Position numbers and translations under genes: made by a program. 64,000 bases of DNA from PALSA-612 sp963704335 (GTDB lineage: Bacteria; Actinomycetota; Thermoleophilia; Gaiellales; Gaiellaceae), in assembly GCA_963704335.1 (NCBI GenBank), contig OY969889.1, forward strand, positions 1,240,001 through 1,304,000, given 5' to 3'. Below, one piece after another: positions 42,101 through 50,091 of the stretch (position 1 is the first letter of the stretch; every line of letters starts with the position of its first letter). The notes beneath the pieces were generated by a model. It searched no databases and was not told the origin of the DNA. It saw only the letters and a list, made by a program, of their open reading frames with translations.

Positions 42101-43543
42101 ATGCGAGCGCGCATCGCGGCTCAGCTCTTCGCTCCCGAGAACCGCAGGTGGTGGACGGTCGCGGCCGTCTCGTTCGGGCTGTTCATGATCATGCTCGACA
42201 ACACGGTGGTCAACGTCGCGCTGCCGTCGATTCAGAGGTCGCTCGACGCCGATCAGTCAGAGCTCGAATGGGTCGTCGTCTCCTACGCGCTGACCTTCGC
42301 GACGTTCATGCTCACGGGCGGCAAGCTCGCGGACTACTTCGGCCGGCGCCGGCTCTTCATCATCGGTCTGGCGATCTTCACGCTCGCGTCGCTCGCCTGT
42401 GGGCTCGCGCCGAATGCCAGCTTCCTCATCGGCGCGCGCGCCGTGCAGGGCCTCGGCGCGGCGATCATGAACCCGGCGACGCTCGGGATCATCACCGCGA
42501 CGTTCCCGCCTCGACAGCGTGGGATGGCCATCGGCATCTGGGCCGGCGTCTCGGCGATGGCTCTCGCCATCGGCCCGCTGCTCGGCGGACTGATCACGGA
42601 CCACATCGACTGGAGCTGGATCTTCTTCGTCAACGTCCCGGTGGGCGTGCTCGGGATCATCGTCGCGCGCTGGGCGATCGACGAGAGCCGCGACACGTCG
42701 CAGGAGCAGCGGCTCGACTTGCCGGGGCTGGCGACCTCGGCGATCGGGCTCTTCGCACTCACCTACGCGCTGATCGAGGCGAACACGTACGGCTGGACAT
42801 CCGCTCGGATCCTCGCGATCTTTGCCATCGCCGCGATCGCGCTGACGGCCTTCGTTCTCCTCGAGCTCCGTCAGCGCGCGCCGATGCTCGACCTGTCGCT
42901 GTTCCGCGACCCGACGTTCACCGGGGCGAACCTCACGATGCTGCTCGTCTCTCTGGCGATGTTCGGCATCTTCTTCTTCAACTCGCTCTTCCTCCAGAAC
43001 GTCCTCGGCTACTCGGCGACGCAGACGGGCGCGGTCTTCCTGCCGATGACCGTGCTCATCATCGTCGTGGCGCCCTGGGCCGGCCGCTATTCGGACAAGG
43101 TCGGGTCGAGATGGCTCGTCGGCACCGGCATGACGCTCGTCTCCCTGTCGCTCGTGCTCTTCGCACAGCTCGACGTGGGCTCGACGTTCTGGGACATCCT
43201 CCCCGGCCTGCTCACAGGCGGACTGGGCATGGCCCTGGTGATGACGCCGACGACTGCGGCGGCGATGGGCGCCGTCGACGTGGACAAGGCAGGAGTGGGC
43301 TCGGCCGTCCTCAACTGCTCACGCCAGGTGGGCGGATCCCTCGGCATCGCCGTCATGGGCGCGATCGTCGCCAGCCAGGTCGATCCGACCACCCCGCTGC
43401 CCTCGCGGGCCGAACAGTTCATCGACGGCTATCACCTCGCCCTCTACGTGGCCTCGGCCATCGCGCTGTGCGGCGCTGCGGTGGCGATCCTCACCGTTCG
43501 CAAGCACGAGCACCACGAGCCGGCCGCGGAGGCGGCTCTGTGA
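42101..43543 (+). CDS. MFS multidrug exporter, DHA2 (14-helix, EmrB/QacA) family
   Basis: 480 residues with about 14 hydrophobic helices. FMIMLDNTVVNVALPSIQ is the family motif D1, GGKLADYFGRRRLF motif A, and ALAIGPLLGGLITDHIDWSW motif C of antiporter-type drug exporters. It likely exports toxic or lipophilic compounds using the proton gradient. The stop overlaps the GTG of the TetR gene (43540), so exporter and regulator are coupled. Its own promoter lies next to the large inverted-repeat element. Confidence 0.93.
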   Translation: MRARIAAQLFAPENRRWWTVAAVSFGLFMIMLDNTVVNVALPSIQRSLDADQSELEWVVVSYALTFATFMLTGGKLADYFGRRRLFIIGLAIFTLASLACGLAPNASFLIGARAVQGLGAAIMNPATLGIITATFPPRQRGMAIGIWAGVSAMALAIGPLLGGLITDHIDWSWIFFVNVPVGVLGIIVARWAIDESRDTSQEQRLDLPGLATSAIGLFALTYALIEANTYGWTSARILAIFAIAAIALTAFVLLELRQRAPMLDLSLFRDPTFTGANLTMLLVSLAMFGIFFFNSLFLQNVLGYSATQTGAVFLPMTVLIIVVAPWAGRYSDKVGSRWLVGTGMTLVSLSLVLFAQLDVGSTFWDILPGLLTGGLGMALVMTPTTAAAMGAVDVDKAGVGSAVLNCSRQVGGSLGIAVMGAIVASQVDPTTPLPSRAEQFIDGYHLALYVASAIALCGAAVAILTVRKHEHHEPAAEAAL

Positions 43544-44148
43544 CCGTCACCCGGTCGCGGCTGGCGGCTACCGACCGGCGGGCCGCGATCGTCGATGCGG
43601 CGCTCTCGGTCTTCTCGGCGCGCACGTACGGCGGTGCGACGACGGCCGAGATCGCCCGCGCCGCGGGCGTCACGGAGCCGATCCTCTATCGCCACTTCGG
43701 CTCGAAGCGCGAGCTCTTTCTCACCTGCGTGGACGAGGTGTGGCGGCGACTGCGCGAAGCGGTGGAGGAGGAGATAGCGGCGGAGCCCGACCCGGCCGGC
43801 TGGGTGCTGGCAGTCCCGCGGGCGATCACGAGCCTGAAGCGGCGGCGGCTCGCGCCCACTCAGCTCTGGCTGCATGCACTGAGCGAGGCGACCGACGACG
43901 AGGAGATCCGGCGCCACTTCCGGCGCCACCTCCGCGAGGTGCACGACTACGTCGCCGGCGTGCTCCGCCGCGCGCAGGCCGCCGGCGGCATCGATCCGGA
44001 CCGGGACGTCGAGGCCGAGGCGTGGGTCGGCATCGGCGTCGGGCTCCTGCGCTCGGTGCAGGACCGTTTCGGCGGCCTGCTCGGCGACGAGGAGATCGAC
44101 GCCATCGCCGCGGCCCGGGTTCGCTGGCTCACGGGCGAAAAGGAATAG
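43540..44148 (+). CDS. TetR-family regulator coupled to the MFS exporter
   Basis: 202 residues from a GTG overlapping the exporter stop (GTGA). The helix-turn-helix reads YGGATTAEIARAAGVTEPIL then YRHFGSKRELFLTC. The C-terminal half (from about residue 75) is the ligand pocket. It probably represses the exporter operon and responds to an exported compound; no clear palindromic operator pair like that at 8969-8998 was seen upstream, unless the 165-bp inverted-repeat element contains it. Confidence 0.9.
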   Translation: MTVTRSRLAATDRRAAIVDAALSVFSARTYGGATTAEIARAAGVTEPILYRHFGSKRELFLTCVDEVWRRLREAVEEEIAAEPDPAGWVLAVPRAITSLKRRRLAPTQLWLHALSEATDDEEIRRHFRRHLREVHDYVAGVLRRAQAAGGIDPDRDVEAEAWVGIGVGLLRSVQDRFGGLLGDEEIDAIAAARVRWLTGEKE

Positions 44149-44167
44149 CACCCCTAGATGCGCGAAA

Positions 44168-44190
44168 CCCCCGGCTGCGGCGACCGGGGG
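44168..44190. terminator. GC-rich hairpin after the TetR gene
   Basis: CCCCCGG (44168-44174) pairs with CCGGGGG (44184-44190) 20 bp past the TetR stop. There is no T-run on the plus strand, so it is a weak intrinsic terminator candidate. Confidence 0.45.
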
Positions 44191-44213
44191 CTCGCTGATC
44201 AACTCGCCACTAA

Positions 44214-44274
44214 CGCGGCGACGTTCTCTGAAAGTCGACCCTGCGGCACAGCCGACCCCTCCGAACGTCGCGCG
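44214..44274. promoter_or_regulatory. Spaced inverted repeat upstream of the XRE-TPR gene
   Basis: GCGACGTTC (44218-44226) and GAACGTCGC (44263-44271) form a perfect 9-bp inverted repeat with a 36-bp spacer, extendable with one bulge. It lies about 60 bp upstream of the -35 box at 44332, outside the predicted transcript, and could be an operator. The rest of the 270-bp gap holds the hairpin at 44168 and the promoter. Confidence 0.35.
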
Positions 44275-44331
44275 ATTCGTGACGCGCGCCTCGCGAACGC
44301 TGTTGCGCTGGCGAAGTGAAAATGACCTTAA

Positions 44332-44360
44332 TGGACAGGTCCAGACGTGTCAAGTAGATA
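44332..44360 (+). promoter_or_regulatory. Sigma-70-type promoter for the XRE-TPR gene
   Basis: TGGACA (44332-44337), a 17-bp spacer and TAGATA (44355-44360) predict a start near 44367. This excludes the GTG at 44362 as initiation codon and gives a leader of about 50 nt to GTG 44419, which has the Shine-Dalgarno GGAGGGAGA at 44402-44410. Confidence 0.6.
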
Positions 44361-44418
44361 AGTGAACCAATTTGCGTTACAGTTGCTTCACGGTATGAGG
44401 CGGAGGGAGATCGAGCAC

Positions 44419-45774
44419 GTGCGAAATGAAGCCGTGGCCGTGGTTGTCGAAGAGTCTCAGGACTCGGAAGACGTCACGGCAGGGCTAGGCATTCGCCTGC
44501 GCAAGCTCCGCACCTCGGCGGGCCTTTCGCAGTCCGACCTCGCAGCGGGCCGCTTCAGCAAGGAGTACCTGAGCCAGATCGAGCGCGGCAAGACGCGACC
44601 CACCGCGGAGACCGTTGCGTGGCTGGCGGAGCAACTCGGAGTCGACGCCGACCTGCTCGAGACGGGGGTCTCCGCGAGCGAGCGCAGCCGTTGGGAGGCG
44701 CAGCTCGCCCGCGCATCGGCGCTCAGCGAGCGCCGCGAGTACGCGGTTGCGGTGCCGGAGTTCTTGCAGGTTCGGCATGCCGCCCAGGCAGCTGGAGCGA
44801 AAGACCTCGAGCTCCGAGCGCTGAGCGGCGAAGCGTGGGCCAAGCTCCAGGAAGGGGAACTGAAGGAGGCTGCAGCGCTCCTCACCGAGGCACGCGTGCT
44901 CTCCGAGGGACCTCGGTTCTCCGACATCGAGCGGGCCGACGTGCTCTTCCGGCTCGGCGCCTGCCGATACCAGCTTTCCAGCATCTCCACTGCCCTCGGC
45001 CTGTTCGATGCCGCACTCGATCTCGCGGAACGGTCAGCTCTCCCCGACGACCTTCTGCGGGCCCAGATCTTCCGGTGGCGTTCGCGCTGCTACCGCCGCC
45101 AGCGCGACTGGCAAGCAGCACGGGAAGACGTTGAGCGTGCGCTCGAACTGGCCGAGGGCCTTAGCGATCGGCGAGCCGCCGCCCAGGTGTACTTCCAGGC
45201 GTCGCTCGTCGCCGAACGCGAGGGCCACTGGGTGCTCGCTCGAACGTACGCCGAGCGCGCCCGCACGTACTACGAGGAGCTCGCCGACCGTGAGAACGTC
45301 GGCCGGCTGCTCAACAACCTGGGCGGGCTGACCTATCTTCTCGGTCGGCCTGATCAGGCAATCGAATACCTCCAGGACTCGCTCCGCGTGCTGCTCGACG
45401 AGGGCATCGACGAGGAGGCGGCGCATGTGATCACATCGCTGGCCGAGATCTACGTCGACACGGAGCGGCCCGTCGAGGCTGAGCAGCAGGCCCGACGGGC
45501 TCTCGAGCTCCTGGGGACGCGAGAGGACTTCATTTCCGAGATCGGAACGGCACAGCTCACGCTGGGCAGAGCGCTATCTGCACAGGGGCGGCTCGACGAG
45601 GCTCAAGAGACGCTCACTGCCGCCGATAGCAGCTTCGAGCAGATGTCCTCGACCAGCCACCGGGCGGCAGCATGGGTCGCCCTCGGGGACGTTGCCGCCA
45701 AGCGCGGCAATGACCGCGAGGCGGCACGGCTTTTCCGGCGGGCAGCCGAAACGCTGCAGGACTTCCGCTTCTAA
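44419..45774 (+). CDS. XRE-family HTH regulator with TPR domain (RRNPP-like architecture)
   Basis: 451 residues from GTG 44419, chosen because GGAGGGAGA lies 8 nt upstream; in-frame starts at 44395 and 44362 are alternatives. GIRLRKLRTSAGLSQSDLA and FSKEYLSQIERGKTRPT form a standard HTH_3 domain (about residues 20-75). The remaining ~370 residues are helical tetratricopeptide-like repeats, e.g. RAAAQVYFQASLVAEREGHW and NVGRLLNNLGGLTYLLGRPD. HTH plus long TPR is the plan of peptide-binding RRNPP regulators. A 36-codon peptide gene begins 25 bp after the stop, strengthening that idea. The target genes are unknown. Confidence 0.85.
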   Translation: MRNEAVAVVVEESQDSEDVTAGLGIRLRKLRTSAGLSQSDLAAGRFSKEYLSQIERGKTRPTAETVAWLAEQLGVDADLLETGVSASERSRWEAQLARASALSERREYAVAVPEFLQVRHAAQAAGAKDLELRALSGEAWAKLQEGELKEAAALLTEARVLSEGPRFSDIERADVLFRLGACRYQLSSISTALGLFDAALDLAERSALPDDLLRAQIFRWRSRCYRRQRDWQAAREDVERALELAEGLSDRRAAAQVYFQASLVAEREGHWVLARTYAERARTYYEELADRENVGRLLNNLGGLTYLLGRPDQAIEYLQDSLRVLLDEGIDEEAAHVITSLAEIYVDTERPVEAEQQARRALELLGTREDFISEIGTAQLTLGRALSAQGRLDEAQETLTAADSSFEQMSSTSHRAAAWVALGDVAAKRGNDREAARLFRRAAETLQDFRF

Positions 45775-45799
45775 AGTCCCCGGAAAGGAGGATGCTGCC

Positions 45800-45910
45800 G
45801 TGAGCAAGGCAAAGACGGTCTATTGGTTGTCCATGGCGGTGCTGGTTTTCGCCCCGCTGAGCGTGACAATCGGCCCGCTGGGCTTTTTCGATGGCGCGAA
45901 GGGCGACTAG
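45800..45910 (+). CDS. 36-residue hydrophobic peptide, candidate signalling propeptide
   Basis: Starts MSKAKTVYWL at a GTG and ends GPLGFFDGAKGD. AAAGGAGG (45784-45791) with an 8-nt spacer is the best Shine-Dalgarno in the window and decides the start. Two lysines precede a hydrophobic stretch (WLSMAVLVFAPLSVTIG) that could be a signal sequence, leaving a short Gly/Phe/Asp-containing C-terminus. It lies 25 bp after the XRE-TPR gene and must share its transcript. It could instead be a small membrane protein. Confidence 0.7.
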   Translation: MSKAKTVYWLSMAVLVFAPLSVTIGPLGFFDGAKGD

Positions 45911-45933
45911 CGCGTAGCTCGCGCTTCCACCCG

Positions 45934-45939
45934 TACACT
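45934..45939 (+). promoter_or_regulatory. Leaderless -10 box (TACACT) for the thioredoxin-like lipoprotein
   Basis: TACACT ends 7 nt before the ATG at 45947. Confidence 0.5.
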
Positions 45940-45946
45940 CGGCGGA

Positions 45947-46876
45947 ATGCGCCGGAGTGTCGAATTCGCGGCCGCGGTCTCCGCGGCCGCGTTGCTATTT
46001 GCGGGCTGTGGCGGCGGAGGTACCCCTGACGGGGGAGAGGCGCCGTCCGAGGCGCCTGCCGGCTCGGCCGGCGCGTTGCTGGACCGGCCGGGGCCGGACG
46101 TGGCGCTCGTTGCCGGAACCTCTGACTACGCGCGCGGGCCGGTGCGCGTCGTCTTCCTCGTCATCGACGCCAAGAGCCGCTCGATCGAGAGCCCGCAGGC
46201 GCGCGTGTGGGTAGCTCGCTCGCTCGAGGACGAGCCGTTTCTCCAGACGACGGCACGGTTGGAGAACGTCGGCGTGCCCGGCGTCTCGGAGGCGGCTGCC
46301 GGTGACGTGACACATGTCTACGTCGCCCGCTTCCGGCTACCGCAGGCCGGGAAGTACGTGCTCGTCGCGGAGCCGGTAGGCGCGCCGATCCAGGGCGCGC
46401 TCGACCTCGAAGTCGCGGAGGAGCCGAAGGCTCCAGACCTGGGCGCCGAGGCCTTCCCGTCGCGCACGCCGACGATCGCGTCAACGGGTGGGGACTTCGC
46501 GGCGCTCACCACGCGGACGCCTCCCGATGCGGCGCTGCTCCGCTACTCGGTGGCCGACTCCCTGGACGATCGGGCGCCGTTCGTGCTCGCGTTTGCGACG
46601 CCGGAGTTCTGCACGAGCCGCGCCTGTGGCCCCGTCGTGGACGTGGTCGACCACGTGCGCAAGCGGCTTGGCAAGAGCCCGGTGCGTTTCATCCACGTCG
46701 AGATCTACGAGGGCAACCAGCCGCCCGAGCTGAACCGCTGGGTGAAGGAGTGGAAGCTGCCCACCGAGCCGTGGGTGTTCCTCGTCGACCGCGACGGGAC
46801 GATCAAGGCGCGCTTCGAGGGCTCGGTCTCTGCCGGCGAGCTCGAGGCCGCCGTTCGCGCGCGGCTCCTACGCTGA
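45947..46876 (+). CDS. Lipoprotein with C-terminal thioredoxin-like fold
   Basis: 309 residues. AAALLFAGCGGGG is a lipobox followed by a Gly/Pro/Glu-rich linker, so the protein should be anchored on the outer face of the membrane. The middle is a beta-rich domain. The last ~110 residues look thioredoxin-like: FVLAFATPEFCTSRACGPVV holds C222 and C227 in a CxxxxC spacing instead of CxxC, and EPWVFLVDRDGTIKARFEG is the usual cis-Pro and final strand region. A redox role or a peroxiredoxin/SCO-like structural role are both possible. Convergent with the SDR gene, overlapping by 9 bp. Confidence 0.75.
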   Translation: MRRSVEFAAAVSAAALLFAGCGGGGTPDGGEAPSEAPAGSAGALLDRPGPDVALVAGTSDYARGPVRVVFLVIDAKSRSIESPQARVWVARSLEDEPFLQTTARLENVGVPGVSEAAAGDVTHVYVARFRLPQAGKYVLVAEPVGAPIQGALDLEVAEEPKAPDLGAEAFPSRTPTIASTGGDFAALTTRTPPDAALLRYSVADSLDDRAPFVLAFATPEFCTSRACGPVVDVVDHVRKRLGKSPVRFIHVEIYEGNQPPELNRWVKEWKLPTEPWVFLVDRDGTIKARFEGSVSAGELEAAVRARLLR

Positions 46877-47554
46877 GGTCGAGCCGAGCCGCTCGATGAC
46901 GAGCTGCGGGATGCGGGCGGTCGGGCCCAGGCGGAGCAGCAGCCGCACCACCTCGGCGCAGTCCTCCGGCTGGATCATCTCCTCGCCCGGGATGCCGCTC
47001 CACTGGGCCATGTCCGTGTCGACGAAGCCCGGACAGAGGGCGGAGGCGCGCACGCCTTCGGCCTCCAGCTCGCCGTTCAGCGAGTGCGTGAACGAGATCA
47101 CTGCCGCCTTCGTCGCGCCGTAGATCGAGAGCCCCGGCGTCGGCATCGTTCCCGCGATCGAGGCGAGGTTCACGATCAGGCCGCGCGACTGGCGCAGGTG
47201 CGGGATCGCTGCCCTCGTGACCAGCACGAGCCCGCGCAGGTTGACGCCCAGCTGGAGGTCGATGTGCTTGACGGGCAGCGTCTCGATGTTGCCGCCGATG
47301 CCGATGCCTGCGGAGTTGACGAGGACGTCGAGCCCGCCGTGGCGCTCCACGTGCTGTGCCACGAGCCGGTCGCAGTCCTCCTCGTGCGAGACGTCGGCGG
47401 TGATGGCGAAGGCATCGAGAGCTGCAGCCGCGTCCTCCACGCGCTCGCTGCTGCGCGAGGCGAGCGTGACCGCGAAACCCTCCTCGACGAGCATGCGCGC
47501 GATGGCGAGGCCGATTCCTCGTGAGCCACCGGTGACGAGCGCGCTGCGTGCCAC
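46868..47554 (-). CDS. Short-chain dehydrogenase/reductase
   Basis: 228 residues of the classical SDR family: ALVTGGSRGIGLAIAR (TGxxxGxG nucleotide loop), VLVNSAGIG (NNAG-type), LASIAGTMP (catalytic Ser), YGATK (YxxxK). NADP preference is suggested by basic residues at LASRSSER after the second strand. The substrate is unknown. The GTG start is near the divergent selD promoter. A weaker AAGAAT hexamer lies 6 nt upstream. Confidence 0.9.
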   Translation of the reverse strand: MARSALVTGGSRGIGLAIARMLVEEGFAVTLASRSSERVEDAAAALDAFAITADVSHEEDCDRLVAQHVERHGGLDVLVNSAGIGIGGNIETLPVKHIDLQLGVNLRGLVLVTRAAIPHLRQSRGLIVNLASIAGTMPTPGLSIYGATKAAVISFTHSLNGELEAEGVRASALCPGFVDTDMAQWSGIPGEEMIQPEDCAEVVRLLLRLGPTARIPQLVIERLGSTSA

Positions 47555-47575
47555 GGTCCCATTCTTCCCGAGACG

Positions 47576-47581
47576 TAGAGT
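47576..47581 (+). promoter_or_regulatory. Leaderless -10 box (TAGAGT) for selD
   Basis: TAGAGT ends 6 nt before the ATG at 47588. Confidence 0.5.
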
Positions 47582-47587
47582 GGCTGC

Positions 47588-48628
47588 ATGGCGACGGGCG
47601 AAGTGAGGCTCTCAGAGCTCGTCACGGCCGGCGGCTGCGCGGCGAAGTACGCAGCCGGGCGGCTCGACGAGCTGCTGGCGGGCTTCGTCCCACCAGAGGC
47701 TGAGAACCTGCTGGTCGGACTGAGCCCGGCGGACGACGCGGCTGTCTACAAGCTCGACGACGAACGCGCGCTCGTCTTCACGGTCGACTTCTTTCCCCCC
47801 GTCGTTGACGACCCACGCGACTTCGGCGCCATCGCGGCGGCGAACGCGCTCAACGACGTCTTCGCCATGGGCGGAGCGCCTCTGCTCGCGCTCTCGGTGG
47901 CGGCCTTTCCCGAGGAGCTGCCCACGAGCGTGCTGGGCGAGATCCTGGAGGGGGCAGACGAGACCGTGCGCGCCGCCGGGGCGCTGCTGGCTGGAGGGCA
48001 CACGATCCGCGACGACGAGCCGAAGTACGGGCTTGCCGTGGTCGGCACCGCGCATCCGGACGCCGTCTGGGCGAAGAGCACTGCCGCGCCCGGCGACGCC
48101 GTCTTCCTCACGAAGCCGCTCGGTACGGGCCTGGTGCTGCACGGGTACAAGCGCGAGCTCGCCGGTGACGCGGAGCTCGTCGAAGCCGTGCGCTGGATGC
48201 GGATGCTCAACCGCGAGGCCGCGGAGGCTCTGCGCCCGTTCGAGCCGAGCGCCGTTACAGACGTCACCGGGTTTGGCCTGCTCGGACATGTGCACGAGAC
48301 CGCGGCTCGCAGCGGCGTGCGGATCGTGCTCGACGGCGCGGTGCTGCCGGAGCTGCCTGGTGCGCTGGACGTCGCTCGCAGAGGCGAGCAAACGGGCGGA
48401 GGTAGCCGCAACCGGGAGTTCGCCGGTGTGCATGTCGACGTCGCGGAGGACGTGCCGGACGACGTCGTCGCGCTCGCCTGGGATCCGCAGACGTCCGGCG
48501 GCCTGCTCATCTCGCTGCCCAAAGACCGCGCTGCGGTGCTACAGGCGTCATTCGACGACGCTGGTCTCTCGCTCGCCAGGATCGGCATGGTTGAGGCAGG
48601 TTCGGGCGTGAGACTCGGCTGGACGTAG
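47588..48628 (+). CDS. selD: Selenide, water dikinase (selenophosphate synthetase)
   Basis: 346 residues, full length. LVTAGGCAAKYAAG contains the catalytic C17 and K20 at the family positions, followed by SPADDAAVYKLDDERALVFT (metal-binding aspartates) and VTDVTGFGLLGHVHE. It makes selenophosphate from selenide and ATP for selenocysteine or selenouridine. The active site is Cys, not a UGA-coded selenocysteine. No selA, selB, selC or mnmH lies in the window, so the downstream use of selenophosphate is not visible. Leaderless-type promoter. Confidence 0.93.
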   Translation: MATGEVRLSELVTAGGCAAKYAAGRLDELLAGFVPPEAENLLVGLSPADDAAVYKLDDERALVFTVDFFPPVVDDPRDFGAIAAANALNDVFAMGGAPLLALSVAAFPEELPTSVLGEILEGADETVRAAGALLAGGHTIRDDEPKYGLAVVGTAHPDAVWAKSTAAPGDAVFLTKPLGTGLVLHGYKRELAGDAELVEAVRWMRMLNREAAEALRPFEPSAVTDVTGFGLLGHVHETAARSGVRIVLDGAVLPELPGALDVARRGEQTGGGSRNREFAGVHVDVAEDVPDDVVALAWDPQTSGGLLISLPKDRAAVLQASFDDAGLSLARIGMVEAGSGVRLGWT

Positions 48629-48631
48629 ACT
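48626..48631 (+). promoter_or_regulatory. Leaderless -10 box (TAGACT) for the PAC2 gene
   Basis: TAGACT ends 6 nt before the ATG at 48638 and overlaps the selD stop codon (TAG). Confidence 0.5.
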
Positions 48632-48637
48632 GGACCG

Positions 48638-49519
48638 ATGTCCGACGAGCTCCGTCTCGAGTCCCGTCCGTCGCTGAAGCGGCCGATCCTCGTGACGGCA
48701 TTTCGAGGCTGGAACGACGGCGGCCAGGGTGCTTCGCTCGCCGCCCAGCACCTGGTCACCACGTGGGATGCCGAGAAGTTCGCCGACATCGATCCCGAGG
48801 GCTTCTTCGACTTTCAAGCGACGCGGCCGCGGGTCTCTCTCGTCGACGGACTGACGCGGAAGATCGACTGGCCCGAGAACGATTTCTTCCACGCGAGCCC
48901 CGGCGGACGCGACGTCGTGATGCTCGTCGGCACGGAGCCGAACGTTCGCTGGCGGACGTTCACCGAGCTCGTGGTCGAGCTGGCCCGAGACCTCGACATC
49001 GACCTCGTGGTGAGCCTCGGTGCCCTGCTCGCGGACGTGCCGCACACTCGCCCCGCCCCCGTGACCGGCGCCGGCTCGGACCCGGAGCTGGTCGAGCGGC
49101 TCGGTCTCCAGGCATCACGCTACGAGGGGCCGACAGGGATCGTCGGCGTGCTCCACGACGCCTGCAGGGAGCAGGGCATGACCTCCGTGAGCTTCTGGGC
49201 GGCCGTCCCCCACTACGTCTCGCTCGCGCCCAGCCCCCGGGCCGCGCTCGCCCTCTGCGAGCGGGTTTCGTCGCTGCTGGAAGTGCCGATCGACGTCAGC
49301 GAGCTCGAGGAGATGGTCGAGGGCTACACGTCTCATGTGACGGAGGCCGTGTCCTCGGACGAGGATGCTGCCGCGTATGTCGACGAGCTCGAGCAGCGCG
49401 CAGACATGATCGAAGAGAGCGATCTCCCGAGCGGGGACTCCATCGCCGCAGAGCTCACTCGCTTCCTCCGCGAGCGCGAGCAGGGCGACTCGCCGCCCGA
49501 CGCCGCCCGCGGGCAGTGA
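48638..49519 (+). CDS. PAC2-family protein (proteasome assembly chaperone-like)
   Basis: 293 residues. The start RPILVTAFRGWNDGGQGASL and VVSLGALLADVPHTRPAPVT are characteristic of the archaeal/actinobacterial PAC2 family, related to eukaryotic proteasome assembly chaperones. FWAAVPHYVSLAPSPRAALAL is the other conserved block. Many actinobacteria carry PAC2 with a 20S proteasome; no proteasome genes are in this window. The C-terminus is acidic and helical. Stop overlaps the tag GTG by 4 bp. Confidence 0.9.
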   Translation: MSDELRLESRPSLKRPILVTAFRGWNDGGQGASLAAQHLVTTWDAEKFADIDPEGFFDFQATRPRVSLVDGLTRKIDWPENDFFHASPGGRDVVMLVGTEPNVRWRTFTELVVELARDLDIDLVVSLGALLADVPHTRPAPVTGAGSDPELVERLGLQASRYEGPTGIVGVLHDACREQGMTSVSFWAAVPHYVSLAPSPRAALALCERVSSLLEVPIDVSELEEMVEGYTSHVTEAVSSDEDAAAYVDELEQRADMIEESDLPSGDSIAAELTRFLREREQGDSPPDAARGQ

Positions 49520-50091
49520 CGCGCTGCGCCTGGGCGCCCGAGAGCGATCCGCTCTACATCGCGTACCACGACGAGGAGTGGGGCGTGCCGTCCCACGACG
49601 ACAGGCACCTGTACGAGCTGCTCGTCCTGGAGGGAGCACAGGCGGGCCTGTCGTGGTCGACGATCCTCCACAAGCGGGAGGGCTACCGGCTGGCCTTTGC
49701 CGGCTTCGAGCCGGAGGCCGTAGCGCGGTTCAAGCCCAAGGACGTCGAGCGGCTGCTCCAGGACTCGAGCATCGTCCGCAACCGGCTGAAGGTCGAGTCG
49801 GCCGTCTCGAACGCGAGGTGCGTGCTGGATGTCCAGGAGGCCGAGGGCAGCCTCGCCGCGTACCTCTGGAGCTTCGTGGGCGGCAAGCCGATCGTCGGCA
49901 AGTTCCGTGAGCTGGGCGACATTCCGGCGGAGACGGCCGAGTCGAAGGCGATGAGCAAGGACCTCAAGCGCCGCGGCTTTCGCTTCGTGGGGCCGACCTC
50001 CTGTTACGCGTTCATGCAGTCGGCGGGCATGGTCAACGACCACGTCACGTCGTGCTTTCGCTTCAAGGAGCTGACTACGAGCCGAACGTGA
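49516..50091 (+). CDS. tag: DNA-3-methyladenine glycosylase I
   Basis: 191 residues from GTG 49516, overlapping the PAC2 stop. RCAWAPESDPLYIAYHDEEWG is the invariant N-terminus with the zinc ligands C4 and H18, completed by H176 and C180 in NDHVTSCF. GLSWSTILHKREGYRLAF includes the base-recognition glutamate/tryptophan region. It excises N3-methyladenine in base excision repair. The last 17 bp overlap the convergent DipZ-like gene. Confidence 0.93.
   Translation: MTRCAWAPESDPLYIAYHDEEWGVPSHDDRHLYELLVLEGAQAGLSWSTILHKREGYRLAFAGFEPEAVARFKPKDVERLLQDSSIVRNRLKVESAVSNARCVLDVQEAEGSLAAYLWSFVGGKPIVGKFRELGDIPAETAESKAMSKDLKRRGFRFVGPTSCYAFMQSAGMVNDHVTSCFRFKELTTSRT

Noticed and set aside
42085..43540. Plus-strand frame overlapping the MFS gene, in frame with TetR
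   Set aside because: Only the last 202 codons (TetR) are protein-like; the preceding part is an Arg/His-rich shadow of the MFS frame.
47588..48628. A selenocysteine UGA in selD
   Set aside because: The catalytic position is a normal Cys codon (C17) and no in-frame TGA occurs before the natural end.
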